Shown here: positions 42,069 to 50,478 of the stretch, piece after piece
How positions within the stretch are numbered: the stretch's first letter is position 1
Layout of the letters: each line of letters begins with the position of its first letter
Source of the DNA: Fodinicola acaciae
GTDB lineage: Bacteria; Actinomycetota; Actinomycetes; Mycobacteriales; HKI-0501
Length of the DNA: 64,000 bases
Assembly (NCBI RefSeq): GCF_010993745.1
Contig: NZ_WOTN01000001.1
Span: 2,793,235 to 2,857,234 of the forward strand
Reading direction: 5' to 3'
The notes under the pieces: generated by a model
Database searches by the model: none
Told to the model about the DNA's origin: nothing
The model's input: the letters and a program-made list of their open reading frames with translations, nothing else
Made by a program: the position numbers and the translations under genes

Positions 42069-43319
42069 TCAGAGGCTGTCGAGGGCCGCGTCGAAGGCCT
42101 GGCGGATGAGCCTGAAGTGCTCCTCCGTCGCGGTCAGCGGCGGTGACACGGCGAGCGAGCTGTTGAGCGTACGCAACAAAACTCCGCTCTCGTCGCGAGC
42201 GTGCGCGCCGACGGCGGCCACCGCGGCCGGGTTGGCGGCAAGCGTGTCCGGATGCAGCTCGACGGCGGCCAGCAAGCCGACGCCGCCGCGCACCTCGGCG
42301 ACCGCCGGATGGTCGGCCAGCGACCGCAGCGCCTCGTACAGCGGCTTCTCCAACTGCTCACCGCGTGTGACGAGATTGTCCTGCTCCAGTATGTCCAGGT
42401 TGGCGAGGGCGGCCGCGCAGCAGGTCGGGTGACCGGCGTACGTGGCGCCGTGCCGGAACGCCCGGCCGCCTTCGTCCCAGAACGGCGCGGCCACCTCGGC
42501 CGACGCGATCACCCCGCCGAGCGGCAGATAACCGCTGGTGACACCCTTGGCGAAGGTGATCAGGTCCGGCGTCACGCCAAACCGCTCGATGCCAAACCAC
42601 CGGCCGAGCCGGCCGTAACCGCAGATCACCTCGTCGGCAACGAAAAGCACGCCGTACTCGCGCGCGATCGCGGCGGTGGCCTCCAGATATCCCGGCGCCG
42701 GCGGGATGACGCCGCCGGCACCGATGACCGGCTCGGCGAAGAACGCGGCGACCTTCTCGGGCCCGATCCGCTCGATTTCCTTGCGCAGCGCGGCCGGATC
42801 GTCGTGCGCCACCCGCTCGGCCTCGCGGATGAACTCGCCGAAGCCGTCGCGGTTGGCGCCGATGCCGGCGATGCCGGTGCCGACCCCGTGTGTGCCGTGG
42901 TAGGACTGCGTGCGGCTGATCAGGTGCGTACGCTCCGGTTCGCCTTTGGCGTTCCAATAGCGCCGGGCGATTTTCGCCGCCGTCTCAATGGAATCGCCGC
43001 CGCCGGAGGTGAGAAACACTTTGGCGTCGGCCATCGGCGCGTACGACGCGACCCGCGCGGCGACCTCTTTCGCCGGTACGTTGGCGAAATTGCCGAAGAT
43101 GCCATAGGCCTCGAGTTTTCCCAGCTGCGCGGCGATCGCGGCGGCGATCTCCGGCCGACCATGGCCGATGTTGGAATACCAGAGCGAGGCGGTGGCGTCC
43201 AGATATCGCTTGCCGCCGGTGTCGTAGACCCACACGTCCTCGCCGCGTTCCAGCACGAACTCCGCGCCGCGTACGGCGTGCATGTCGGCGAACGGATGCC
43301 AGAGGCTGGTGTCGGTCAC
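42069..43319 (-). CDS. class III (omega) aminotransferase
   Basis: 416 residues, GTG start. PLP-fold landmarks: ATASLWYSNIGHGRPEI, LTSGGGDSIETAAKIARRYW, SYHGTHGVG, LFVADEVICGYGRLG (PLP-binding Asp) and the PLP lysine in LITFAKGVTSGYLPLGG near 268. Class III members transfer amino groups from polyamines, omega-amino acids or amines to pyruvate or 2-oxoglutarate. The donor here is unknown. No operon partner is obvious; a tautomerase gene lies 70 bp upstream. Confidence 0.92.
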   Translation of the reverse strand: MTDTSLWHPFADMHAVRGAEFVLERGEDVWVYDTGGKRYLDATASLWYSNIGHGRPEIAAAIAAQLGKLEAYGIFGNFANVPAKEVAARVASYAPMADAKVFLTSGGGDSIETAAKIARRYWNAKGEPERTHLISRTQSYHGTHGVGTGIAGIGANRDGFGEFIREAERVAHDDPAALRKEIERIGPEKVAAFFAEPVIGAGGVIPPAPGYLEATAAIAREYGVLFVADEVICGYGRLGRWFGIERFGVTPDLITFAKGVTSGYLPLGGVIASAEVAAPFWDEGGRAFRHGATYAGHPTCCAAALANLDILEQDNLVTRGEQLEKPLYEALRSLADHPAVAEVRGGVGLLAAVELHPDTLAANPAAVAAVGAHARDESGVLLRTLNSSLAVSPPLTATEEHFRLIRQAFDAALDSL

Positions 43320-43389
43320 GGCGGTCCTCCCAGGTGTCAGGTAACTCCATCCACTCTTACACCTGGTCGGAACCGCCGCTGCTCAGGGC

Positions 43390-43572
43390 CTATTTGTCGG
43401 CGGTGAGCTTTCCGGCCCGGCCCCAGCTGTCCGGCGCGGTCTCCTGGAACCACACCTCGACGGCCTCGGCCGGAATCTGGTATGCGTCGACGAAAGCGTC
43501 CGTGATGCGTTTGATGAGATCGCGCTTGAGCTCGACGGTGCGCGGTCCCTGCTGGATGGTGACGGTCGGCAT
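43390..43572 (-). CDS. 4-oxalocrotonate tautomerase-family protein
   Basis: 60 residues beginning MPTVTIQQGPRTVELKRDLI; after Met removal Pro1 is the catalytic base of the tautomerase family. The rest (KRITDAFVDAYQIPAEAVEV and WFQE) is the complete small subunit fold. It is divergent from nothing nearby and precedes the LysR regulator by 85 bp on the same strand. Substrate unknown. Confidence 0.9.
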   Translation of the reverse strand: MPTVTIQQGPRTVELKRDLIKRITDAFVDAYQIPAEAVEVWFQETAPDSWGRAGKLTADK

Positions 43573-43657
43573 GTCTGTCTCCTTTTTCGTTTGCCTGCGG
43601 GAGATATTCCAGCCGGAAACGGCGGCCGCACCAAGAGCGAACCGGAGCTCGCAGCGA

Positions 43658-44500
43658 TCACCGATCCAGATCGGTCAGCAGCTTCAGAAACCGGGTCGGC
43701 GACTCGCGGCGTACGACCAACGACGTGGTGAGCGCGAGATCTGGCTCCAGTGGCCGAAAAGCGACCCGATCCGTACGCAACTGAGCCGCGTGTGCGGCGT
43801 AGACGACCGTCCACAGTGGCTCACCCGCGCCGATCATCGCCAGTGTGTCCTGGAGTGCGCCGGAAGACGCCGGTTTCGGGGTGAAACCGGCGTCATGGCA
43901 GGCCTGCACGACCAGGTCGACCAGCGGCGGGTTGTTACGTCTGTTGGTCAGCCGCAACGGGAGCGCGGCGAGGTCGCCCAGCGCCACCGCGGAGCGCGAC
44001 GCGAGCGGATGCCGTGCCGGCAGTGCCGCGTACAGCTGGTCGGGCCACATCGGAATCTCGCGCAGCCGCGGATCGCCGGTCGCACCGCGTACGAAGGCCG
44101 CGTCCAGCGTGCCGGCGAGCACCTGCTGCAGCCGCTCCTCGGCCGGCGCCGACACCAGCTCCACGCGTACGGCCGGAGTCAGCCGGTCGAGCACGCGGTC
44201 CAGCCGCTCGCCGAGACCGGTGCTGGTGCCGAGCCGCAGTGTGTCGACGACCGCCACCGACTCGCGTGCGCGCTGCTCAGCGGCCAGTACGGCGCGTGCC
44301 TCCGGGAGGAACCGCTCCCCCGCCGGCGTCAGCCGTACGTGCCGCGACGAGCGGTCGAACAGGTCCACGCCGAGCTCGCGCTCCAGCCGCTTGACCTGCT
44401 GGCTCACCGCCGACTGCACGATGTGCAGCCGGTCGGCCGCGCGACCGAAGTGCAGCTCCTCGGCGACCGTGACGAAGTACGACAGCTGGCGCAGTTCCAC
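43658..44500 (-). CDS. LysR-family transcriptional regulator
   Basis: 280 residues. The LysR HTH at 1-60 (MELRQLSYFVTVAEELHFGR, HIVQSAVSQQVKRLERELG, LFDRSSRHVRLTPAG) and an effector domain from about 90 are complete. It starts 4 bp after the APC permease stop on the same strand, so the two are probably co-transcribed and the regulator may respond to the permease substrate or act on the tautomerase gene downstream. Confidence 0.93.
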   Translation of the reverse strand: MELRQLSYFVTVAEELHFGRAADRLHIVQSAVSQQVKRLERELGVDLFDRSSRHVRLTPAGERFLPEARAVLAAEQRARESVAVVDTLRLGTSTGLGERLDRVLDRLTPAVRVELVSAPAEERLQQVLAGTLDAAFVRGATGDPRLREIPMWPDQLYAALPARHPLASRSAVALGDLAALPLRLTNRRNNPPLVDLVVQACHDAGFTPKPASSGALQDTLAMIGAGEPLWTVVYAAHAAQLRTDRVAFRPLEPDLALTTSLVVRRESPTRFLKLLTDLDR

Positions 44501-44504
44501 CCGC

Positions 44505-45866
44505 CTAGTCTGCCGGACCGCGCAGTTCCCACTTTCCGCGCAGGAACAGCAGGTAGTAGGCGGCGGCCAGCACCAGCACGCCCACGGTCACGATCAGGCT
44601 CGGCCGGCCGACCGCCGGATCGAGCAGGTTCTGGTAGGTGACGTAGACGAGCGCCGCCAGCGCGATCAGTGGCGGCAGCGGGAAAAGTGGCATCCGATAC
44701 GCGGAGTGCGCGGTCGTACCGTTGCGGCGACCCGTCAGCGTGGCGACGCACAACGACGCGTAGACGGCGACCAGCGATGTTCCGGTGACGACCAACAACA
44801 CATGCAGGTCAACGAAACACACCACCGCGGAGACCGCGCCAACGATCAGCGTCGCGACCCACGGCGTACGGAACCGCGGATGGATCGCCTGGAGCGTACG
44901 GCTCGCCGGCCACACGCCGTCGCGGGCGCTGCTGAAGAAAAGCCGTGCGGTCAACAGCAAAATCGCCAACACCGCGTTGATGATGGCCAGCGCGACCGCC
45001 AGGCTCATCGCGATCGCCACCGCGTTGCCGGCGCGCGTACGGACGAAGTCGTCGAGCATGTTCTGCGATCCGAACAGCGAGTGCAGGTCCGGCGCTCCGA
45101 GCAGCACCGCGGTCACCGGGATCAGCTCGGCGGCGACCGTCACGACCAACGCCCACAGGATGGCGCGCGCGATCGTACGCGGTGCGTCGCGTGTCTCCTC
45201 GCCAAGCACGACCGCCGATCCATAGCCGTTGTACGCGAAGATGGCCACCGCCGTCGCGGCGCCGATGACGCCGAGCGTCGCCGCCGGCAGGCCCGGCCCG
45301 GCCATCACCGGATGCAGGATCAGGTCGGTGATCGGCCGCTCGACGTGCAGGAATCCGAGCCCGCTCAGCAGCAGCAACGCGAGGATCTCGATGGCCAGGA
45401 AGATGCCGGTCACGACCGCGTTGAGCTTCACGTCGAAGACGCCGAGCACGGCGGTCACGAGCACGGTGACCGCCGCGACGACCGGCCCGTTCAGGCCGGG
45501 GATCAGCGCGCCAAGATAGATGCCGACCCCGAGCGCGATCACCGCCACGATGATGACCTGCGTGAACAGCATCAGCACCATGACCATGAAGCCGGGCAGC
45601 TTGCCGACCGTACGCGCGACGATCGCGTACTCACCGCCGGTCAGCGGATAGGCCGACGACAGCTCCGCGTACACGAAGGCCATCAGCACGCCGACCAGGC
45701 CGGCCACGACGAAGCTCCAGAACGCGCCGGTGCCAGCCTGGCCGATCACCCCCGGCGCGATGATGAACACCGAGGAGGCCGGTGTGATCGCGGACAGTGT
45801 GATCAGCAGGGTCCCCAGCGCCTTCAGGCTTCTGCGCAGGCCGACCTGCGTGGTGGTGGTCGTCAT
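44505..45866 (-). CDS. APC-superfamily amino acid/polyamine permease
   Basis: 453 residues with about twelve transmembrane helices. The first helices (LGTLLITLSAITPASSVFII, GEYAIVARTVG) hold the APC signature, and IFAYNGYGSAVVLGEETRDA lies near helix 6. ATG 45866 follows GGAGGCGGG. It is divergent from a TetR-type gene and upstream of the LysR gene. It could supply peptides' amino acids or amines to the peptidase operon opposite; the substrate cannot be read from sequence. Confidence 0.92.
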   Translation of the reverse strand: MTTTTTQVGLRRSLKALGTLLITLSAITPASSVFIIAPGVIGQAGTGAFWSFVVAGLVGVLMAFVYAELSSAYPLTGGEYAIVARTVGKLPGFMVMVLMLFTQVIIVAVIALGVGIYLGALIPGLNGPVVAAVTVLVTAVLGVFDVKLNAVVTGIFLAIEILALLLLSGLGFLHVERPITDLILHPVMAGPGLPAATLGVIGAATAVAIFAYNGYGSAVVLGEETRDAPRTIARAILWALVVTVAAELIPVTAVLLGAPDLHSLFGSQNMLDDFVRTRAGNAVAIAMSLAVALAIINAVLAILLLTARLFFSSARDGVWPASRTLQAIHPRFRTPWVATLIVGAVSAVVCFVDLHVLLVVTGTSLVAVYASLCVATLTGRRNGTTAHSAYRMPLFPLPPLIALAALVYVTYQNLLDPAVGRPSLIVTVGVLVLAAAYYLLFLRGKWELRGPAD

Positions 45867-45883
45867 CCCGCCTCCACTCATTC

Positions 45884-45900
45884 TTTGAATGTGCATCAAA
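45884..45900. promoter_or_regulatory. short palindrome in the permease/TetR divergent promoter
   Basis: TTTGA-ATGTGCA-TCAAA at 45884-45900 is an inverted repeat 18 bp upstream of the permease start and 70 bp before the TetR gene. A second small palindrome, CCATCGATGG, lies near 45941. Either could be the operator of the TetR-type regulator. Confidence 0.35.
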
Positions 45901-45969
45901 TAACCGCGCGGCGGCTCGCGTCAACAGTTACAGTGAAATCCATCGATGGTTTGAACGGGATTAAGGCGA

Positions 45970-46578
45970 ATGGCGAGACCCAGACGACAGGACCAACGGC
46001 GCGCCGAGCTGGTCGCCGCCGCGCGTGAGGCCGTGCTCGAGCGCGGCATGCTCGGCCTGCGGCTGCGCGATGTGGCCGAGCGGGCCGGCCTGTCGTCTGG
46101 CGCGGTGCTCTACTACTACCCGACGCTCACCGGCCTCCTGGAGGAGGTGCAGCGCGCCGCGGTCGAGCGGTTCTGCGACCTGCGTTCGGCCGCCGTGGCG
46201 GCGCACACCGATCCGCGGCGCCGACTGCTCGCGATGATCGGCAGCGGACTGCCGAGCGGACCCGACGACGAACTGTGCACACTGTTGTACGAGCTCGGCA
46301 CCATCGCGCGGCGCGATCCCGCGTACGCGGCGAGGCACATCGACCTTTTCGGCCGCCAGGTGGCGATCTACACCGGCATCCTGGAGGCCGGCGCGGCCGC
46401 CGGCGCCTTCACCTTGGCCGCCGACGCGCTGACCATCGCGCGCAACCTCGTCGTCCTGGAGGACGGCTATGGCCTGCACCTCGTGCAGGCGGTAGCGCCG
46501 ATCGACGTGGCGACCGCCGAACAGACCATCCGCGCGTACGCCTCACTGGCCACCGGCTGCGACTTAGGAGAGCTATGA
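45970..46578 (+). CDS. TetR-family regulator
   Basis: 202 residues. HTH at about 10-55 (RAELVAAAREAVLERGMLGL, RDVAERAGLSSGAVLYYYPT) with a BetI-like helical effector domain (LLYELGTIARRDPAYAARHI, IYTGILEAGAAAGAFTL). It overlaps the peptidase gene by ATGA and is divergent from the APC permease, so it probably controls both. Confidence 0.92.
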   Translation: MARPRRQDQRRAELVAAAREAVLERGMLGLRLRDVAERAGLSSGAVLYYYPTLTGLLEEVQRAAVERFCDLRSAAVAAHTDPRRRLLAMIGSGLPSGPDDELCTLLYELGTIARRDPAYAARHIDLFGRQVAIYTGILEAGAAAGAFTLAADALTIARNLVVLEDGYGLHLVQAVAPIDVATAEQTIRAYASLATGCDLGEL

Positions 46579-47624
46579 CCCGCGCACGTGACCTCGTCGA
46601 TTTGCCTGGCACGGCAGGAAAACACAACGCCATCACGGATGTGGCCGGTGTCGAGGTCGGGTATGTGACACTGGTCGAAGGTGACAGCGTACGCACCGGC
46701 GTGACCGCCATCCTGCCGCGCGGCCGCGACGGTGTTGGCGACCCGTGCGCGGCCGGATGGCACAGCCTCAACGGCAACGGCGAGATGACCGGCACGACCT
46801 GGCTGACCGAGACCGGCTCACTCGCGCTGCCGGTGCTGATCACCAACACGCACGCGGTCGGCCCATGCCATCGCGGCGTCATCGACTGGGTTGCCCGGCA
46901 TCGTCCCGATCTCGCCGCCGAGTGGCTGCTGCCGGTGGTCGCGGAGACCTGGGACGGACGGCTCAACGACATCAACGGTGATCACGTACGCGCCGAGCAC
47001 GCGGTGGCGGCAATCGACGCGGCGGCCGGCGGACCGGTCGCCGAAGGCTCGGTCGGCGGCGGCACCGGAATGGTCTGCTATGAGTTCAAAGGCGGCAGCG
47101 GCACGGCGTCGCGGCTGGTGTCCTATGGCGCCGACACCTACACCGTCGGCGCGTTCGTACAGGCGAATTTCGGCTCACGGAAAGAACTGACGATCGCCGG
47201 ACGGCCGGTCGGCCTGGCCGGCGGCGGCTCGCGCGTACCACCCGGCGCCGGCTCGGTGATCGCGGTCGTCGCCACCGACGCGCCGATGCTGCCGGGCCAG
47301 TGCATGGCGCTCGCGCGTCGCGTACCACTCGGGCTGGCGCGCACCGGCACCACCGGATCGCATTTCTCCGGTGACATTTTTCTGGCCTTTTCCACGGCGA
47401 ACTCCGGCGCTTTGCGGAGCGCTTTCGGCGATGCCGGCTATGACACCTTGCGGTTCGTGCGGTGGGGTGCCATCGATCCGTTCTACGAGGCGGTCGTACA
47501 GGCCGTCGAGGAGGCCGTCCTCAACGCGCTGGTCGACAACGAGTCGATGACCGGACTCGGCGGACACCACGTGCCAGCGCTGCCGCACGCGTACCTGACG
47601 GGTGCTGACAGCATCAACGGCTAG
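46575..47624 (+). CDS. P1/S58-family aminopeptidase (DmpA-like)
   Basis: 349 residues. Starts GKHNAITDVAGVEVGYVTLV, with ILPRG and the Asn-rich NGNGEMTGTTWL typical of DmpA/BapA. GSVGGGTGMVCYEFKGGSGT follows, and the autocleavage region carrying the nucleophile Ser (GSHFSGDIFLAFSTAN) is near 260. These enzymes self-cleave between Gly and Ser and release N-terminal amino acids, including beta- or D-residues. Translation is coupled to the TetR gene. A role in taking up and cleaving unusual peptides with the divergent permease is plausible but unproven. Confidence 0.9.
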   Translation: MTRARDLVDLPGTAGKHNAITDVAGVEVGYVTLVEGDSVRTGVTAILPRGRDGVGDPCAAGWHSLNGNGEMTGTTWLTETGSLALPVLITNTHAVGPCHRGVIDWVARHRPDLAAEWLLPVVAETWDGRLNDINGDHVRAEHAVAAIDAAAGGPVAEGSVGGGTGMVCYEFKGGSGTASRLVSYGADTYTVGAFVQANFGSRKELTIAGRPVGLAGGGSRVPPGAGSVIAVVATDAPMLPGQCMALARRVPLGLARTGTTGSHFSGDIFLAFSTANSGALRSAFGDAGYDTLRFVRWGAIDPFYEAVVQAVEEAVLNALVDNESMTGLGGHHVPALPHAYLTGADSING

Positions 47625-47634
47625 GCTGCTCGGC

Positions 47635-48060
47635 ATGGACATGAAAACCTTCAACCGTGACCTCATCGCCGAGTTTCGCGCCAATGACGGCAAGCTGAGC
47701 GGCCAGTTCGCCAACAGTACGCTCGTGCTGCTCACCACCACCGGCGCGAAGTCCGGCCGGCCGCACACCGTACCGCTCGGCTGGGTCGCCGACGGATCCG
47801 AGGACCGGATCGTGCTGTTCGCGTCCAACATCGGCGCACCGAAGCACCCGGCCTGGTATCTGAACCTGGTCGCCAACCCGGACGTGACCATCGAACTGCG
47901 CGGCGAGACGTTCGCTGGAAAGGCGTCGTCGTTGACCGATGGCGGCGAGTATGAACGGCTGTATGAGCTTTTCACCTCGCAGATGCCGGGCACCGAGACC
48001 CACCAGTCCAAGACCGAGCGGAAGATTCCGATGGTGCTGGTCGAGCGTGTGCGTATGTGA
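47635..48060 (+). CDS. DDN-like F420-dependent nitroreductase-family protein
   Basis: 141 residues from ATG 47635 (a second Met follows two codons later). LVLLTTTGAKSGRPHTVPLG, VLFASNIGAPKHPAWYLNLV and ANPDVTIELRGETF are the deazaflavin (F420) split-barrel signatures of the Rv3547/DDN family. It probably reduces quinones or similar acceptors using F420H2. It lies 10 bp after the peptidase stop. The repeat-filled gene-free zone begins right behind it. Confidence 0.9.
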   Translation: MDMKTFNRDLIAEFRANDGKLSGQFANSTLVLLTTTGAKSGRPHTVPLGWVADGSEDRIVLFASNIGAPKHPAWYLNLVANPDVTIELRGETFAGKASSLTDGGEYERLYELFTSQMPGTETHQSKTERKIPMVLVERVRM

Positions 48061-48710
48061 GCGGCTGCGTTGGGTTTCTGGTTGTTGCGATTTGAGGGCG
48101 TGGTTGGGGTTTCATGGTTGTTGCCCCAGCGGATGGTCGGGTCTTGATGTTGGTGCATTTGGGGTGGTTGCGTTTTCTGATTGTTGCGTCAGGGGTGGTT
48201 GGCTTTGCTGCTTTGTTGCGTCAGGGGGTGGTTGGGTTTTTCGCCTGCGCGGCGGGCGCTCCTGCGCGGAGGGCGACCTCAAGGGAGGGGGCGCGGGAAC
48301 GCCAATCGTGTGCATTGAGGGTGCGGGCGGTGGTTTGTGGGCGGGGCCGGGTTTTCCGGGCTTGCTCGTTCTCCCCGTCGGCGCCCTGGAGGGAACCACA
48401 TTTTCGGAGGGGCCGCCGAGCTTGGGTGGGTGGTTGCGTTTGGGAGGCGGCGGCCCCTCCGAAAATGTGGTTGGCTGCGCCCGCCGACGGGGAGAACGAG
48501 CAAGCCAGGTCACGTATGGGAAGCAACCCGTCGGCATGGACGCCATCACAGCGTCCGTAGTGGTGCTGGTGTGACTGCTGTGGCTGATAATGAAGGTGAT
48601 GCGGCTCGGCTGCGTAATACTTGTCTAACAAGACATCAAAATAGACATTTGGTGCAACCCGGCAGTCACAACAGCATTATCAGCCTCAGTAGTCACACCC
48701 GTCACAACCT
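48061..48710 (+). repeat. composite extragenic repeat, copy 1
   Basis: About 0.65 kb without a credible gene. In order: a TTGTTGCG-rich T/G tract (48061-48235), a GC hairpin block around TCGCCTGCGCGGCGGGCG (from 48240) ending in GACCTCAAGGGAGGGGGCGC, a GGTGCGGGCGG tract, a long two-tier hairpin (48359-48506), the block GGGAAGCAACCCGTCGGC (about 48520-48537), and a tail with GTGTGACTGCTGTGGCTGAT and TTGTCTAACAAGACATCAAA. The same order recurs at 61.55-61.99 kb without the hairpin. The first part recurs inverted at 49.06-49.26 kb. Confidence 0.8.
48359..48506. repeat. long two-tier hairpin in copy 1
   Basis: Outer arms 48359-48383 and 48482-48506 pair perfectly over 25 bp (GCTTGCTCGTTCTCCCCGTC...). 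Inner arms 48394-48417 and 48449-48472 pair perfectly over 24 bp (CCACATTTTCGGAGGGGCCG...). Short unpaired segments separate the tiers, and the loop is about 30 nt. Compared with the hairpin at 48897-49057, the arms differ in sequence, but every change is matched on the opposite arm. Confidence 0.9.
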
Positions 48711-48719
48711 CCGGAGATC

Positions 48720-49265
48720 ACGGCGGCGTGAAAGCCTTGTTCCTTGCGTCCAACGCAAGTAACTCGACATTCATGCCTTCTACGAACCTCTCAAGCCGGA
48801 CATTTAGCGCTCCACATGCCTTCGCATCCCACATAGTGGACCTTCACGCCACCCACCGAGACGCCACCGCAACTCCGGCGCCCCAACCACACTCCTGGTC
48901 CGGTTTGTCCGTTCTCCCCCGTCGGCGAGCTCTGCTTGAGCACATTCTGGCCGGGCCTGCCGCGTACGCGACGCAACCCCGTACGAAAGCTCGGCAGGCC
49001 CGGCCAGAATGTGCTCATCCTCCGGACGCCGACGGGGGAGAACGGACAAACCGGACCCACCCACAAACAAACCGCACCCGCCGCACCCAACCCAACCAAC
49101 AGCCAAACCCCGCGCGCCCCTCCCCTTGAGGTCGCCCTCCGCGCAGGAGCGCCCGCCGCGCAGGCGCACCACCCCCAAACGCAACAACCATGGAAACTCC
49201 ACCACTCTCCCAACGCAACAACCAGGCAACCCCACCACCTCCTCAACCGCAACAGCCAGAAACCC
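48720..49265 (-). repeat. composite extragenic repeat, copy 2 (inverted)
   Basis: Read on the minus strand from 49265 it repeats the order of copy 1: TTGTTGCG tracts, GCCTGCGCGGCGGGCGCTCC with GGAGGGCGACCTCAAGG, a GGTGCGGTTTG tract, then a two-tier hairpin (49057-48897). Its tail differs from that of copy 1 and matches the partial copy at 19.5 kb (AGCGCTAAATGTCC, GTCGAGTTACTTGCGTTGG, AACAAGGCTTTC). Copies 1 and 2 therefore face each other. Several open frames run through the minus strand, but they are G/C-skew artefacts with simple composition. Confidence 0.75.
48897..49057. repeat. long two-tier hairpin in copy 2
   Basis: Outer arms 48897-48927 and 49027-49057 pair perfectly over 31 bp (GTTTGTCCGTTCTCCCCCGT...). 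Inner arms 48937-48962 and 48992-49017 pair perfectly over 26 bp (GAGCACATTCTGGCCGGGCC...). The architecture equals that of the hairpin in copy 1, with compensating differences. Confidence 0.9.
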
Positions 49266-49286
49266 ACCCACCTGCGACCAGATAAC

Positions 49287-49300
49287 TCGAACCGGTTCGA
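49287..49300. promoter_or_regulatory. possible distal LacI-type half-palindrome
   Basis: TCGAACCGGTTCGA is a perfect 14-bp palindrome about 150 bp upstream of the LacI-family gene, with a central CG as in LacI/GalR operators. It lies at the edge of the repeat zone. Confidence 0.35.
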
Positions 49301-49414
49301 CGAACAGTCGACAATCGAACGCAAGCTGCCCCTTCGACGGGTTCGATAGGTGGTGTCCGATGGCGGCATCCGGGGATGTCTTGTGTTTCACACGATGATC
49401 CCCTAGCGTCGGGC

Positions 49415-49438
49415 GTCAATCGATTCGCTTCGATTGAC
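49415..49438. promoter_or_regulatory. probable LacI-family operator
   Basis: GTCAATCGAT-TCGC-TTCGATTGAC is a near-perfect 24-bp palindrome (9 of 10 pairs) ending 11 bp before the LacI start. Its position fits autoregulation of the LacI-ABC operon by one or both paralogous LacI proteins. Confidence 0.6.
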
Positions 49439-49449
49439 ATGGAGGCGGG

Positions 49450-50478
49450 ATGGTGACGATCACCGATGTGGCTCAGGCCGCCGGGGTCGCACCGAGCACC
49501 GTGTCGTATGTGCTGAGCGGAAAGCGTTCGATATCGCCGAAAACTCGCCGGCTGGTGGAGGAGAGCATCCGCCGGCTGGGCTATCACCCGCATGCCGGCG
49601 CACGCGCGCTGGCCAGCAGTCGCACCAATGTCATCGCGCTGGTGACGCCGCTGCGCAGCGACCTGAACGTCGCGGTGATGATGGAGTTCGTCGCGTCCGT
49701 CGCGAAAGCGGCGCGCGAGCACGACTACGACATTCTGCTGCTGACAAAGGACGAAGGCCCGGCCGCGCTGCAACGTGTGTCCTCGTCGGCTCTCGCCGAC
49801 GCGCTGATCGTGATGGACATCGAGGCCGACGACCCGCGCGTGCCGATGCTGCTGGCGCTCAACCGGCCGGCCGTGCTGATCGGCGCGCCTGACTCCACCA
49901 CCGGTTTGACCTGTGTGGACCTGGATTTCAGCGCCGCGGCGGCCGGCTGCGTCCGGCGGCTCGCCGATCTCGGGCACCGGTCGATCGCGCTGATCGGCCA
50001 GCCGCCTGGCGTCTATCGGCGCGGCACCGGATACGCGCGGCGTTTCATGCGTGGTTTCACCGAAACCGCGGCCGAGTTCGGCATACGTGCGGTGTCCCGA
50101 CCGTGTCCGGCGTCGTACGAGGCGAGCAGCCGATGCCTCAACGAGCTGTTCGCCGCCGACCCCGGCATCACCGGGCTGGTGGTGCACAATGAGGCAGTTT
50201 TGCCCGCCGTGCTGGCAAATCTACGCCAGAGTGGCCGCAGCGTGCCGGCCGACATCTCGCTGATCGCGGTCTGTCCGGACAGCATGGCGACCACGCAACC
50301 CGTGCCGTTGACCACGGTGACGCTGCCGGCTGAGGACGTCGGTGCGCTCGCGGTGGAAATGACCGTACGCCAGCTGACCGGGCCGACGACACCGCAGACC
50401 CGGTTGCTGGCACCTCGGCTGGTGACCAGGAAAAGCACCGCCGTCGCGGCACAGCCTGAGAGCGAGGAGGAGACATGA
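49450..50478 (+). CDS. LacI-family regulator 1 of the sugar ABC operon
   Basis: 342 residues. The LacI HTH (MVTITDVAQAAGVAPSTVSY, then VLSGKRSISPKTRRLVEESI) is followed by the periplasmic-binding-like core (VIALVTPLRSDLNVAVMMEF, DILLLTKDEGP, GLVVHNEAVLPAVLANL). It is the first gene of the ABC operon: its stop overlaps the binding-protein start (ATGA). A close paralogue lies in opposite orientation at the operon's far end. Confidence 0.93.
   Translation: MVTITDVAQAAGVAPSTVSYVLSGKRSISPKTRRLVEESIRRLGYHPHAGARALASSRTNVIALVTPLRSDLNVAVMMEFVASVAKAAREHDYDILLLTKDEGPAALQRVSSSALADALIVMDIEADDPRVPMLLALNRPAVLIGAPDSTTGLTCVDLDFSAAAAGCVRRLADLGHRSIALIGQPPGVYRRGTGYARRFMRGFTETAAEFGIRAVSRPCPASYEASSRCLNELFAADPGITGLVVHNEAVLPAVLANLRQSGRSVPADISLIAVCPDSMATTQPVPLTTVTLPAEDVGALAVEMTVRQLTGPTTPQTRLLAPRLVTRKSTAVAAQPESEEET

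Noticed and set aside
48791-49391. Two minus-strand frames of about 190 codons in the repeat zone
   Set aside because: They run through the hairpin arms and G-rich tracts, are mostly Gly/Val/Trp/Arg and differ from other repeat copies by frameshifts, so they are not conserved as proteins.
48061-49449. CRISPR array or tandem tRNA cluster in the repeat zone
   Set aside because: Repeats are long, few, inverted and not regularly spaced with unique spacers; no tRNA-like cloverleaf or CCA end was found.
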